This document shows, piece after piece, positions 43,740 to 51,398 of a stretch of DNA of 64,000 bases. Position 1 is the stretch's first letter. Each line of letters starts with the position of its first letter. The position numbers and the translations under genes are program-made. The DNA comes from an uncultured Ruminiclostridium sp. (GTDB taxonomy: Bacteria; Bacillota; Clostridia; Oscillospirales; Ruminococcaceae): the NCBI GenBank assembly GCA_947630175.1, contig CANRGJ010000003.1, forward strand, positions 124,001 to 188,000, read 5' to 3'. The notes beneath the pieces are model-generated. The model saw only the letters and a program-made list of their open reading frames with translations. It ran no database searches and had not been told where the DNA came from.

Positions 43740-44398
43740 AAAAGGTTTTGATTTTTATGACGGTTTTTGGGAAAAGGGGGTAGCTTTTGGAATGGGTTTT
43801 TATGTTGCGGCGCTTGATAAGGCAGTGTTGGGGTGTGGAAAAGGTTTCACCTTTTGGAATTGATTTTTATGTCTGCCTAATCGGGTGATGTTGGTATCGG
43901 TTTCGCACGGTACCGTGCGGATGCGGCGCGGCCGCCCCGCTTAAAACCGCCTTTTTTGGAAAAGGCGGTTTTAAGAATTCCGGAAAAACTTTATTTTTAG
44001 CCTACCCTGCTAAATTCGCCTGCTCGACTTCTTTTCACTCCACAAGTGGTAACGTTCGCAATTGCGAGGTTTAGTCCCGCGCCCCTGCGGGTCGCTACCA
44101 CAGGCGGGCAACATGCGGCACGGCGTTGTGCGGTTAGGGAAGGTCGTTTACCAATGTTGTGAGAGTGGGAATGTTTGTGGGGTGACTTTCACTTTTGTGT
44201 TGTGCACACCAGCTTCACGCCAGCGTCCCACCCGCTGTTTGCGGCAAAGCCGCAAAAGCGCTTTCCCGCCCGCAGTTTTGCTCCTTCAACCTTCTCTCCC
44301 CCACCTGCCATTCCAATCCATTTTTCGGCAAAGCCGAAAAATACCACAACTTTGCACTTTACACTTTACACTTTACACTGTAAACTGTCAGCCGAACT
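43740..44398 (-). repeat. C-family intergenic repeat, copy 7 (reverse)
   Basis: TTGATAAGGCAGTGTTGG, GCACGGTACCGTGC, AAAACCGCC/GGCGGTTTT, CGCAATTGCGAGG, GGGTCGCTACCAC, TTTGCGGCAAAGCCGCAAA, TTTTTCGGCAAAGCCG and ACTTTACACTTTACACTGT heptads. It lies between the divergently transcribed gatC and TetR operons. Confidence 0.85.
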
Positions 44399-44491
44399 GT
44401 TTTGAAATCAACAAAATTTCCCACATCTGTTGTTCCCTTTTCCGCCAAAAGCGGTTATAATCAAAGTATCAAAACGAAAAGGAGAACCGAT

Positions 44492-44839
44492 ATGAATACT
44501 GACAAAATCTACGCCCAGACGATAGCTGAGGAATATGCCCCCAAGCGCAGCTCAAAGGTGATCGCGCTGAGAAAGCTGGACAGAAAAGCGAAAAGCACGG
44601 CGAACATCTTCGCCTACACCTTTGGCATAATAATGACCTTGGTGTTCGGCGCGGGAATGTGCCTTGCTATGGGAGTTATCGGCAGTTCTGTGCCTGCGGG
44701 GATAGTTATAGGCGTTGTGGGAATTGCGGGGATATGCGTAAACTATCCCATTTACAAAAAGCTGCTGGAAAAGGGGAAGAGCAAATACGCCTTCGAAATT
44801 ATGCAGCTTGCGGGAGAAATAAGCGAGGAAGCGGAATAA
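44492..44839 (+). CDS. Small two-helix membrane protein
   Basis: 115 residues from the ATG at 44492 (AAAAGGAG upstream; the frame is open for 30 more codons into a repeat). A charged N-terminus (RSSKVIALRKLDRKAKSTAN) precedes two helices at about residues 39-61 and 66-85, then an acidic amphipathic tail. Hypothetical in function. TATAAT at 44,455-44,460 may be its -10. It opens a three-gene unit with a TetR-type regulator and another membrane protein, so an efflux or envelope-stress role is possible from context only. Confidence 0.65.
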   Translation: MNTDKIYAQTIAEEYAPKRSSKVIALRKLDRKAKSTANIFAYTFGIIMTLVFGAGMCLAMGVIGSSVPAGIVIGVVGIAGICVNYPIYKKLLEKGKSKYAFEIMQLAGEISEEAE

Positions 44840-44854
44840 AAAAGGAGAGTGGTA

Positions 44855-45466
44855 ATGAACCGAGCCGAAAGTAAGTATTTCAACACCGCCCTTTGTATGG
44901 ACGAGGCGCTGATAACGCTGCTGGAGAAAAAGGATATTGAATACGTCACCGTCAAGGAGATATGCGAAAAGGCGGGAGTTAATCGCTCCACCTTTTACCT
45001 CCACTATGAAACGATAGGGGACCTGGTGAACGAAACGGCGGAGATGATAAACAGGCGGTTTTTGTCCTATTTCTCCGCAGACAAGGCGGGATTTGCGGAA
45101 AAAATAAGCGGCAAAAGCGCGGAGGAGCTTATCTTTATCAAAAAGGACTATCTCTGTCCGTATCTGAATTTCATCAGGGAAAACAAAAACATTTACCGTG
45201 CCACCTTCAGAAATCCCGAAAGTATGCAGGCGGGGGTGAAGTACGGCTATCTTAAGCAGTACGTTATCCGTCCCGTTTTTGAGAAATTCCGCATACCTGA
45301 GGAGGTTTGGAAATATTACACCGCCTATTACATAGAGGGCACTGTGGCGGTGATAAAGGAATGGCTGAACGGCGGCTGTAAAGAGCCTGTGGAAGTGATA
45401 GCCGACGTGATAGAGGCGTGCGTCCGACCCTTTGACAGGAGAAACGGGAATCCTGATGAAAAATGA
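44855..45466 (+). CDS. TetR/AcrR-family transcriptional regulator
   Basis: 203 residues from the ATG at 44855 (AAAGGAG upstream). The N-terminal helix-turn-helix reads VTVKEICEKAGVNRSTFYLH then YETIGDLV, the classic TetR pattern. The ligand-binding domain is unlike well-known members except for a C-terminal FIREN-KNIYRATF block typical of TetR proteins in Firmicutes (TetR_C-like). Its gene overlaps the next by 11 bp and follows a small membrane gene by 15 bp, so it probably controls this operon. Confidence 0.88.
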   Translation: MNRAESKYFNTALCMDEALITLLEKKDIEYVTVKEICEKAGVNRSTFYLHYETIGDLVNETAEMINRRFLSYFSADKAGFAEKISGKSAEELIFIKKDYLCPYLNFIRENKNIYRATFRNPESMQAGVKYGYLKQYVIRPVFEKFRIPEEVWKYYTAYYIEGTVAVIKEWLNGGCKEPVEVIADVIEACVRPFDRRNGNPDEK

Positions 45467-46070
45467 GATAAAGAATTTTTTAAAGCATAAGGCTGTCTTT
45501 TCTTTGGGGATAACCGTGGTTTTCGCCCTGTATAACGGATTTTTGGGGATAAGCCGTTTGTCCTTGTGGTACGGGAGCTTTTGCGTGTTTTATCTTCTCC
45601 TTGCCGCAGTTAGGGGGACGGTTTTGCTGACGGAGAAAAAGTTACAGGCGAAAGACGAGAAGGAAAAAATCAGGAGGAAAGCCTATATTGCGGGCTCGGT
45701 GATAATGGTGATACTGAGCCTGTCGTTAGCATTGCCCGTTTCACTTGCGGTGATTATGAAAAGACCTGTTGATATAGGATTAACCCCTGCTATCGCTATG
45801 GCGGCGTATACTACTTACAAGGTTACTTCTGTATGCTTGCGGCTGAAAAAGCAGGGGCGAGGGGAGAAAAATTCCCTTTCACGGCGGCTGTTGGGGACGA
45901 TAAACATTATCGACGCGCTGGTGTCGGTGCTTATGCTTCAGAACACGCTGATAACGGCGATGGGAGAAAATGAAAAAATGCTGACACTTTCTGCTGTGAC
46001 AAGCGGGGTGATATATGGAGTGATATTGGTGATTTGTGTTTGGACAGCGGCGAAAGCAGATAACAGTTGA
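45456..46070 (+). CDS. Membrane protein downstream of the TetR regulator
   Basis: 204 residues from an ATG at 45456 overlapping the end of the regulator gene. About six hydrophobic segments: residues 13-32, 37-57, 82-105, 108-126, 150-170 and 178-198, with a basic loop KKLQAKDEKEKIRRKAY. I do not recognise a family. The final Ala-Asp-Asn-Ser-stop (GCAGATAACAGTTGA) is provided by a heptad array. Likely target of the adjacent regulator. Confidence 0.65.
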   Translation: MKNEIKNFLKHKAVFSLGITVVFALYNGFLGISRLSLWYGSFCVFYLLLAAVRGTVLLTEKKLQAKDEKEKIRRKAYIAGSVIMVILSLSLALPVSLAVIMKRPVDIGLTPAIAMAAYTTYKVTSVCLRLKKQGRGEKNSLSRRLLGTINIIDALVSVLMLQNTLITAMGENEKMLTLSAVTSGVIYGVILVICVWTAAKADNS

Positions 46071-46222
46071 CAGTGCACAGTGTACAGTGTACAATTAAGG
46101 TGTCCGCTTTGCGGACGGATTTGAAATGACAAGTACAGATTTGCATACGGCAATTCAAATCCATTTTTCGGCTTCGCCGAAAAACTCTACAACTGTGCAC
46201 TGTACACTGTCAACTGTCCACT
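46058..46222 (+). repeat. F-family palindromic repeat before malQ
   Basis: AACAGTTGACAGTGCACAG, GTCCGC ttt GCGGAC, TTTGAAATGACAAGTACAGA, TTTTTCGGC ttc GCCGAAAAA, then ACTGTGCACTGTACACTGT. Ends 6 bp before the malQ -35. Confidence 0.85.
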
Positions 46223-46227
46223 GCCAA

Positions 46228-46256
46228 TTGACCTTATTGACAAAATGTGCTATAAT
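46228..46256 (+). promoter_or_regulatory. malQ promoter
   Basis: TTGACC, 17 bp, TATAAT with TGC before the -10. A second TTGACA lies within the spacer. About 40 bp before the ATG. Confidence 0.75.
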
Positions 46257-46297
46257 AATTTCGTAAACAACAAAATCCTTGAATTTTGGAGAAAGAA

Positions 46298-47770
46298 ATG
46301 AGAAGCTGCGGAATTTTAATGCACGTCACCTCCCTCCCCTCGCCTTATGGGATAGGCACCTTCGGGGAAACGGCGGAAAGGTTCGTGGACTGGCTGAAAA
46401 GCGCAGGGCAAAGCTACTGGCAGGTCCTGCCGCTTGGACCCACAGGTTACGGAGACAGCCCGTATCAGTCCTTCTCCGCCTTTGCGGGAAATCCCCTGCT
46501 GATAGATCTGGACGATCTGGTACAGCAGGGACTTATCACAAAGGAAAGCTGTGCCGAGGCGGATTACGGCGCCGACCCGTCTTTTGTGGACTATGAAAAG
46601 GTCACAAGGACGAAAATGGTTTTGCTGGAGGAGGCGTACAGGCATTTCAGCGAGGACGTGGGCTACCTTGCATTTTTGCAGGAGGAAAGCTGGTGGCTTG
46701 AGGACTACGCTTTGTTTATGGCGCTGAAAGAGTCGGCGGGAATGAAACCGTACTGGACGTGGGAACATGACCTGCGCTACCGCGCGCCGAAAGCTATGCA
46801 GCAGGCGGCGGAGGAGCATACCGACAGGATAGGCTTTTACAAGTTCGTCCAGTATCAGTTTTATAAGCAGTGGTCACAGCTGCGCCGCTATGCCAACCGC
46901 AACGGCGTGGGCATAATAGGCGATATGCCGTTCTATACAGCTCTTGACAGCGCAGACGTGTGGGCGCACCCCGATCTGTTCCAGCTTGATTCCGCAGGCG
47001 ACCCTACCGCCGTGGCGGGAGTTCCCCCCGATTATTTCTCCGCAACGGGTCAGCTTTGGGGAAATCCCCTCTACGACTGGCAGCAGATGAAAAAAGAAAA
47101 TTACGGCTGGTGGATATCAAGGCTGAAAAAAGCCCTCTCTATGTACGATATATTGAGGATAGACCATTTCAGAGCCTTCGACACCTATTGCTCCATTCCC
47201 GCAAAGGACGTGAACGCCGTCAACGGACAGTGGATGTTAGGGCCGGGTATGGATTTCTGGAACGAGGTGAAAAAGCAGCTTGGCGAAATTCCCGTTATAG
47301 CGGAGGACCTGGGCGAGGTTTTCGACAGCGTGAAAAAGCTGCTTAAAGATACAGGCTTCCCCGGAATGAGGGTAATGCAGTTCGGGTTCGGCGACAAGTA
47401 TGAGGACAGCGAACACCTGCCACACAATTACCCTGTAAAGTCCGTCGCATATACGGGCACTCACGACAACGACACGGTGATAGGCTGGAGCAAGGCAAAC
47501 CGAACGGCAGGAAGCAACGCAAAGCGCTACTGCGGGGCGGGACTTTTCAAGCCGCTGAATATCGCTATGATAAAGAGCCTTTACGCCTCCCCCGCACATC
47601 TCGCCATCGTCCCGATGCAGGACGTGCTTGGGCTGGGCGGAAACGCCAGAATGAACACTCCCTCCACCCTGGGCGGAAACTGGATGTGGCGAATGAAGGA
47701 AAAAGCCCTCACTCCGAAGCTGGCGGGAAAGCTGAGCGAAATAAGCAGGACTTATTTTAGAAACAATTAA
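46298..47770 (+). CDS. malQ: 4-alpha-glucanotransferase (amylomaltase), GH77
   Basis: 490 residues from the ATG at 46298 (GGAG upstream). GH77 signatures: RSCGILMHVTSLPSPYGIG, PTGYGDSPYQSFSAFAGNP, GDMPFYTALDSADVWAHPDL. Nucleophile Asp in LRIDHFRAFDTY, acid/base Glu in VIAEDLGEVFDSV, third acid in YTGTHDNDTVIGW. It transfers maltodextrin units between alpha-1,4-glucans for starch or glycogen use in the cytoplasm. It has its own promoter and lies alone. The phosphohexomutase and GH130 genes further on suggest a sugar-handling neighbourhood. Confidence 0.95.
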   Translation: MRSCGILMHVTSLPSPYGIGTFGETAERFVDWLKSAGQSYWQVLPLGPTGYGDSPYQSFSAFAGNPLLIDLDDLVQQGLITKESCAEADYGADPSFVDYEKVTRTKMVLLEEAYRHFSEDVGYLAFLQEESWWLEDYALFMALKESAGMKPYWTWEHDLRYRAPKAMQQAAEEHTDRIGFYKFVQYQFYKQWSQLRRYANRNGVGIIGDMPFYTALDSADVWAHPDLFQLDSAGDPTAVAGVPPDYFSATGQLWGNPLYDWQQMKKENYGWWISRLKKALSMYDILRIDHFRAFDTYCSIPAKDVNAVNGQWMLGPGMDFWNEVKKQLGEIPVIAEDLGEVFDSVKKLLKDTGFPGMRVMQFGFGDKYEDSEHLPHNYPVKSVAYTGTHDNDTVIGWSKANRTAGSNAKRYCGAGLFKPLNIAMIKSLYASPAHLAIVPMQDVLGLGGNARMNTPSTLGGNWMWRMKEKALTPKLAGKLSEISRTYFRNN

Positions 47771-47794
47771 AAGTTAAGAGCGCAGAGCGACGAC

Positions 47795-48062
47795 AGTTTA
47801 CAGTGCACAGTGCAAAGTGCACAGTTAATTAAATTATAATGTTTATTGCTGGGCTTTCACGAACCTGACAGTTGACAGTTTACAGTGCAAAGTGCAGAGT
47901 GCAAAATAAATTTAATTATTAACAGAACCGCTATTCTTTTACGGTCTCGGTTTTGCAAGCGGAAAAACAGGAGATGTTGTAACACCTCTCCTCTCTTTTG
48001 TGTCCTGCACACCAGCCTCACGCCAGCGCCCCACCCTCCCGCCCCCTTCGCTCACCCTTCAA
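47795..48062. repeat. Degenerate B-type repeat before sleB
   Basis: GACAGTTTACAGTGCACAGT, TTAATTAAATTATAATG, GGCTTTCACGAACCTGACAG, a second heptad group, CTCTTTTGTGTCCTGCACAC, GCGCCCCACCCTCCCGCC. The hairpin module is missing and the GC block merges into unique sequence. Confidence 0.65.
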
Positions 48063-48151
48063 CAAAAATTTGCATAAATTTCACAAAACTGCAAATAATT
48101 ATCCCAGAAAAGCGGCAGCGAAAAATCCGCCGCTGGAAAGGATAATCTGAA

Positions 48152-48811
48152 ATGAATACATTTTTTAAGATAACCGTGACCGCCTTGGCGGCGGCATTCG
48201 TCCTTATGGGAATTTCACAGCAGGCGGCGATACCCGTCTATTCACAGCAAGGCTCGCAAGGCACTGAGGTAGAGGAGATACAGCGTGTTTTGCAGGAATG
48301 GGGACTTTTCAAGGGGCAGATAACAGGCTACTTCGGCACAGCCACCGAAACAGCGCTGAAGGAGTATCAGAAAGCCAACGGTCTTCCCCAGACGGGAATA
48401 GCCGACGACGCCACCCTGAAGAAAATGGGCATAACCATAGGCTCCGCCCCCGACGCAACGCAGGCTAATATCAACCTGCTCGCCAGAATAATCTCCGCCG
48501 AGGGCAGAGGCGAAAGCTATGTGGGACAGGTAGCCATAGGCGCAGTTATATGCAACCGTATCGAACACCCCTCCTTCCCCGATACCCTGCAGGGCGTCAT
48601 TTACCAGAAAGGAGCGTTCACTGCCATAACCGACGGTCAGTTCAACGAGCCCGTGGCGGAGTCCGCCTACTACGCCGCCCGTGACGCTCTTGCGGGCTGG
48701 GATCCCACAGGCGGCTGTATTTACTACTACAATCCCCAAAAGACCAACGACAGCTATATGACCAGCAGAGAGGTAGTTAGAGTCATCGGCGACCACTATT
48801 TCTGCCTGTAA
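48152..48811 (+). CDS. sleB: Spore cortex-lytic enzyme SleB-like (cell wall hydrolase)
   Basis: 219 residues. Signal peptide MNTFFKITVTALAAAFVLMG; then a peptidoglycan-binding domain (EVEEIQRVLQEWGLFKG, FGTATETALKEYQKANGLPQ, residues about 38-92); then the SleB hydrolase domain from about 108 (LLARIISAEGRGESYVGQVA). The Glu in AEGRGESY is the lytic transglycosylase residue. IYYYNPQKTND is a family signature. In spore formers SleB degrades cortex on germination and normally has YpeB next to it; none is seen here, so a role in vegetative wall turnover is possible. AAGGATAA serves as the ribosome binding site. Confidence 0.88.
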   Translation: MNTFFKITVTALAAAFVLMGISQQAAIPVYSQQGSQGTEVEEIQRVLQEWGLFKGQITGYFGTATETALKEYQKANGLPQTGIADDATLKKMGITIGSAPDATQANINLLARIISAEGRGESYVGQVAIGAVICNRIEHPSFPDTLQGVIYQKGAFTAITDGQFNEPVAESAYYAARDALAGWDPTGGCIYYYNPQKTNDSYMTSREVVRVIGDHYFCL

Positions 48812-48824
48812 AGGTAAAAAATAA

Positions 48825-48857
48825 AAGCCCCGTTCTCTTTAAGAACGGGACTTTTTT
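48825..48857. terminator. Bidirectional terminator between sleB and the LRR gene
   Basis: CCCGTTCT / AGAACGGG with a CTTTA loop, A run before and T run after, placed between convergent stop codons. Confidence 0.85.
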
Positions 48858-48863
48858 ATTATT

Positions 48864-51248
48864 TTATTTTCTCTTTCTGCTTCCCACAGCCACAGCCGCC
48901 GCTGTTCCAAGGAGAACTATCAGCCCCACAGCGGGATAATTGCCTGTGTTCACGTTTTCGTCCTCGTCTGAGGATACGGGAGGTTCTGTTTCGGTGGGTT
49001 CAGAGGGCGTTACCTGAAGAACGGGTATATCCCTCGTCTGCTTTTCGCCGCAGACGGAGCAGGTCCTCTCTTCAAGCCCTGTTTCGGTTTCGGTCGCTCC
49101 CTTGACTTCTGTCCATTCGCCCCAGTCATGGCTGTCCTCCGACGCCACAAAATCCAGCTCGTTTTCAGCGGCGTATTGCTGAGCGTAGGAGCCGCATTCG
49201 CCGTATATCGTAAAATTCTCAGCGTGTTCATCAAATGCCAGTGTGCCGATAAATTCAACGCCGGCGGGAATAGTCACCTTTTCAAGGTTGGGACATTCGC
49301 TGAACGCCCAATCATCTATGAAGGTAACTCCGTCGGGAATAACTATCTCCTTGATGGCGCAGATACCGAAAGAAAGCTCACACAGCCGTTCCAGCGTGCT
49401 TGGGAGAGTTACCTTCTCCAAATTGGTGCAGTCTCTGAAAGTGGAGTAAGGCAGCTCCGTAACGCCTTCGGGAATGGATATCTCAGTAAGTCCCGAACAC
49501 TGGCAGAAGCAAGCGCTGCCGAGCTGAGTCAAGGCTGTGGGCAGCTTTATTTCTTTTATAGAAACGCAGTTGAAGAACGCCCAGTCGCTTATACTTGTAA
49601 CGCCGTCGGGAATATCGATCGTTTCCAGTGAACGGCAGTCGTAGAAAGCATAATTCTCTATCGACTTTACGCTGTCGGGAATGTTCACTTCCTTCAGGTC
49701 GTAGCAGTAGCAGAACATATTTGTGTTTATTTTGTCTATGCCCTCAGGCAGATGTACCTTCTCCAGATTGCTGCAGTAGAAGAATATGTCTGTTCCCAAA
49801 GTCGTTATGCTGTCGGGGAATATCATTTCAGTAAGACCGGTACATCCTAAAAACACCAAATTTTCTATCTCAGTCACATTTTCGGGGAATATCACTTCCT
49901 CCAGACTTGTGCAGCGGTAAAAGGTGCTGCTGCTTACTTTCGTCAGACCACTGGGGAGCGTTGCGGTCTTTAATGCGTCGCAGTAGCTGAATACACTATT
50001 TTCCATATAAGTTATACTGTCGGGAAGAACTATTTCCGTAAGACCGGTGCAGTAGCTGAACGCATTGTCGTACAGCTTAGTCACAGTGTCGGGGAAGGTT
50101 ATCTTCGTCAGTGTCTCGCTGCCGTAAAAGGCGTTGCTGCCAATGGCGGTGGTTCCGTCGGGAACAGCGTATTCCGCAGTCTTTGCGGCGGGGAACTGCA
50201 ACAGAACGGTCCCCTCCTTGTTGAACATAACACCGTCAATGTCGCTGTAATTTGCATTGTCTTCAGCAACGTTTATCGCCTTTAATGAGTTGCAGCTGCA
50301 AAATGCTCCCGATTCAATATCGGTAAGCGAAGCGGGAACGTTTATTTCCTCAAGAGAGTCGCAGTATCTGAAAGCATTGACTTTTACCGCCGTAACGCTG
50401 TCGGGAATAACTATCTCTTCAAGCCCGTCGCAGCCCTCAAACGCGGAAACGTCCACAGTTGTCACGCCGTCGGGTATCGCATAGGAAACAGCGTCCTTGG
50501 CAGGCGGGAACATAAGTAAGGTCTTTCCGTCCGCAGAGAACAGCACGCCGTCTGCGTCCTTGAAGCTTTTGTTGTTTTCATCTACCTTTATCTCCTTTAA
50601 AGAGGAGCAGCCCGCAAAGGCACGGGACCCTACCTCGGTCAGTTCTGCGGGGAAGTTCAGGGACGTCAGCGCAGAGCAATTTGAAAATGCAATATCGCCT
50701 ATCGTGGTCAGACCTTCGGGAAGGTCAGCCTCAGCGATAGAAGAACAGCCGTAAAATGCAGAGTATCCTATTTCCTCCAGCGCCTTTGGCAGGGGCGCTT
50801 TCGTCAAAGAAGAGCAGTCCTCAAACGCCGATACTCCGATACTTGTTATCCCGTCGGGGATAACGATTTCTTTAAGGGAGGAGCAGCCGTAAAACGTATA
50901 GTCCGCTATTTCGGTGAGACCCGATGGGAGGACCAGCGTTTCCAGCGAGGAACAGCCGCTGAATGCGCTGTCGCCTATGCTGACTACACTGTCGGGAATA
51001 GTCACGGACGTAAGGTAATCGGCGTATTCAAACACCCCATCTCCTATCGCCGTAACCTTTTTCCCGTCTATTTCCGCAGGGACTTCCGTCTGCGGGTCAT
51101 AGCTGGTGTAAAAGGTTATCGTTATCGTGTCGTCCTCGTTCACCTCATAGGTATAACTGCCGTAGACCAATACCGCCGACACAGGCACGACGGGTATACA
51201 AACCGCCGCAATTGCCGCCGCCGTCAGCGCCGCAATAAATTTTTTCAT
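48864..51248 (-). CDS. BspA-like leucine-rich repeat surface protein
   Basis: 794 residues. Signal peptide MKKFIAALTAAAIAAVCIPV. From about 60 to 660 there are around 24 BspA-type LRRs of 22-24 residues (for example LTSVTIPDSVVSIGDSAFSG, SLKEIVIPDGITSIGVSAFE), two with a DGVLFSADGKTLLMFPPAK insert. A Cys motif TCSVCGEKQTRDIPVL follows near 715, then a Pro/Glu/Thr linker. The end is NVNTGNYPAVGLIVLLG and a basic SRKRK tail: a hydrophobic anchor with an NTGN sequence where a sortase motif would be. Likely displayed on the cell surface for binding to host or plant polymers. Confidence 0.88.
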   Translation of the reverse strand: MKKFIAALTAAAIAAVCIPVVPVSAVLVYGSYTYEVNEDDTITITFYTSYDPQTEVPAEIDGKKVTAIGDGVFEYADYLTSVTIPDSVVSIGDSAFSGCSSLETLVLPSGLTEIADYTFYGCSSLKEIVIPDGITSIGVSAFEDCSSLTKAPLPKALEEIGYSAFYGCSSIAEADLPEGLTTIGDIAFSNCSALTSLNFPAELTEVGSRAFAGCSSLKEIKVDENNKSFKDADGVLFSADGKTLLMFPPAKDAVSYAIPDGVTTVDVSAFEGCDGLEEIVIPDSVTAVKVNAFRYCDSLEEINVPASLTDIESGAFCSCNSLKAINVAEDNANYSDIDGVMFNKEGTVLLQFPAAKTAEYAVPDGTTAIGSNAFYGSETLTKITFPDTVTKLYDNAFSYCTGLTEIVLPDSITYMENSVFSYCDALKTATLPSGLTKVSSSTFYRCTSLEEVIFPENVTEIENLVFLGCTGLTEMIFPDSITTLGTDIFFYCSNLEKVHLPEGIDKINTNMFCYCYDLKEVNIPDSVKSIENYAFYDCRSLETIDIPDGVTSISDWAFFNCVSIKEIKLPTALTQLGSACFCQCSGLTEISIPEGVTELPYSTFRDCTNLEKVTLPSTLERLCELSFGICAIKEIVIPDGVTFIDDWAFSECPNLEKVTIPAGVEFIGTLAFDEHAENFTIYGECGSYAQQYAAENELDFVASEDSHDWGEWTEVKGATETETGLEERTCSVCGEKQTRDIPVLQVTPSEPTETEPPVSSDEDENVNTGNYPAVGLIVLLGTAAAVAVGSRKRK

Positions 51249-51286
51249 TTAAGCAAAACCTCCGTACAGTAAAGTATTCTGATAAT

Positions 51287-51315
51287 ATTTTAATACTTTA
51301 AATTGTGAATGTCAA
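51287..51315 (-). promoter_or_regulatory. Promoter of the LRR surface protein
   Basis: TTGACA, 17 bp, TAAAAT, about 38 bp before the ATG at 51248. CGGAGG is the ribosome binding site. Confidence 0.75.
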
Positions 51316-51354
51316 GAGAAAAATACAAATTACCTGTAATACACGGAAAAAAAT

Positions 51355-51385
51355 AACGCCGATACCCAAATCGAATATCGGAGTT
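51355..51385 (-). terminator. Terminator after the large adhesin gene
   Basis: AACTCCGATA / TATCGGCGTT on the minus strand followed by ATTTTTTTCC. Confidence 0.75.
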
Positions 51386-51398
51386 ATTTTATTTTTTG

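Noticed and set aside
6376-44460. Open reading frame beginning MRGLVPRPCGSLPQA in C copies 1, 2, 3 and 7
   Set aside because: It is shared only because the DNA is repeated. The frames diverge or stop at different places after the repeat, there is no ribosome binding site, and it lies on the strand opposite to one containing equally long frames.
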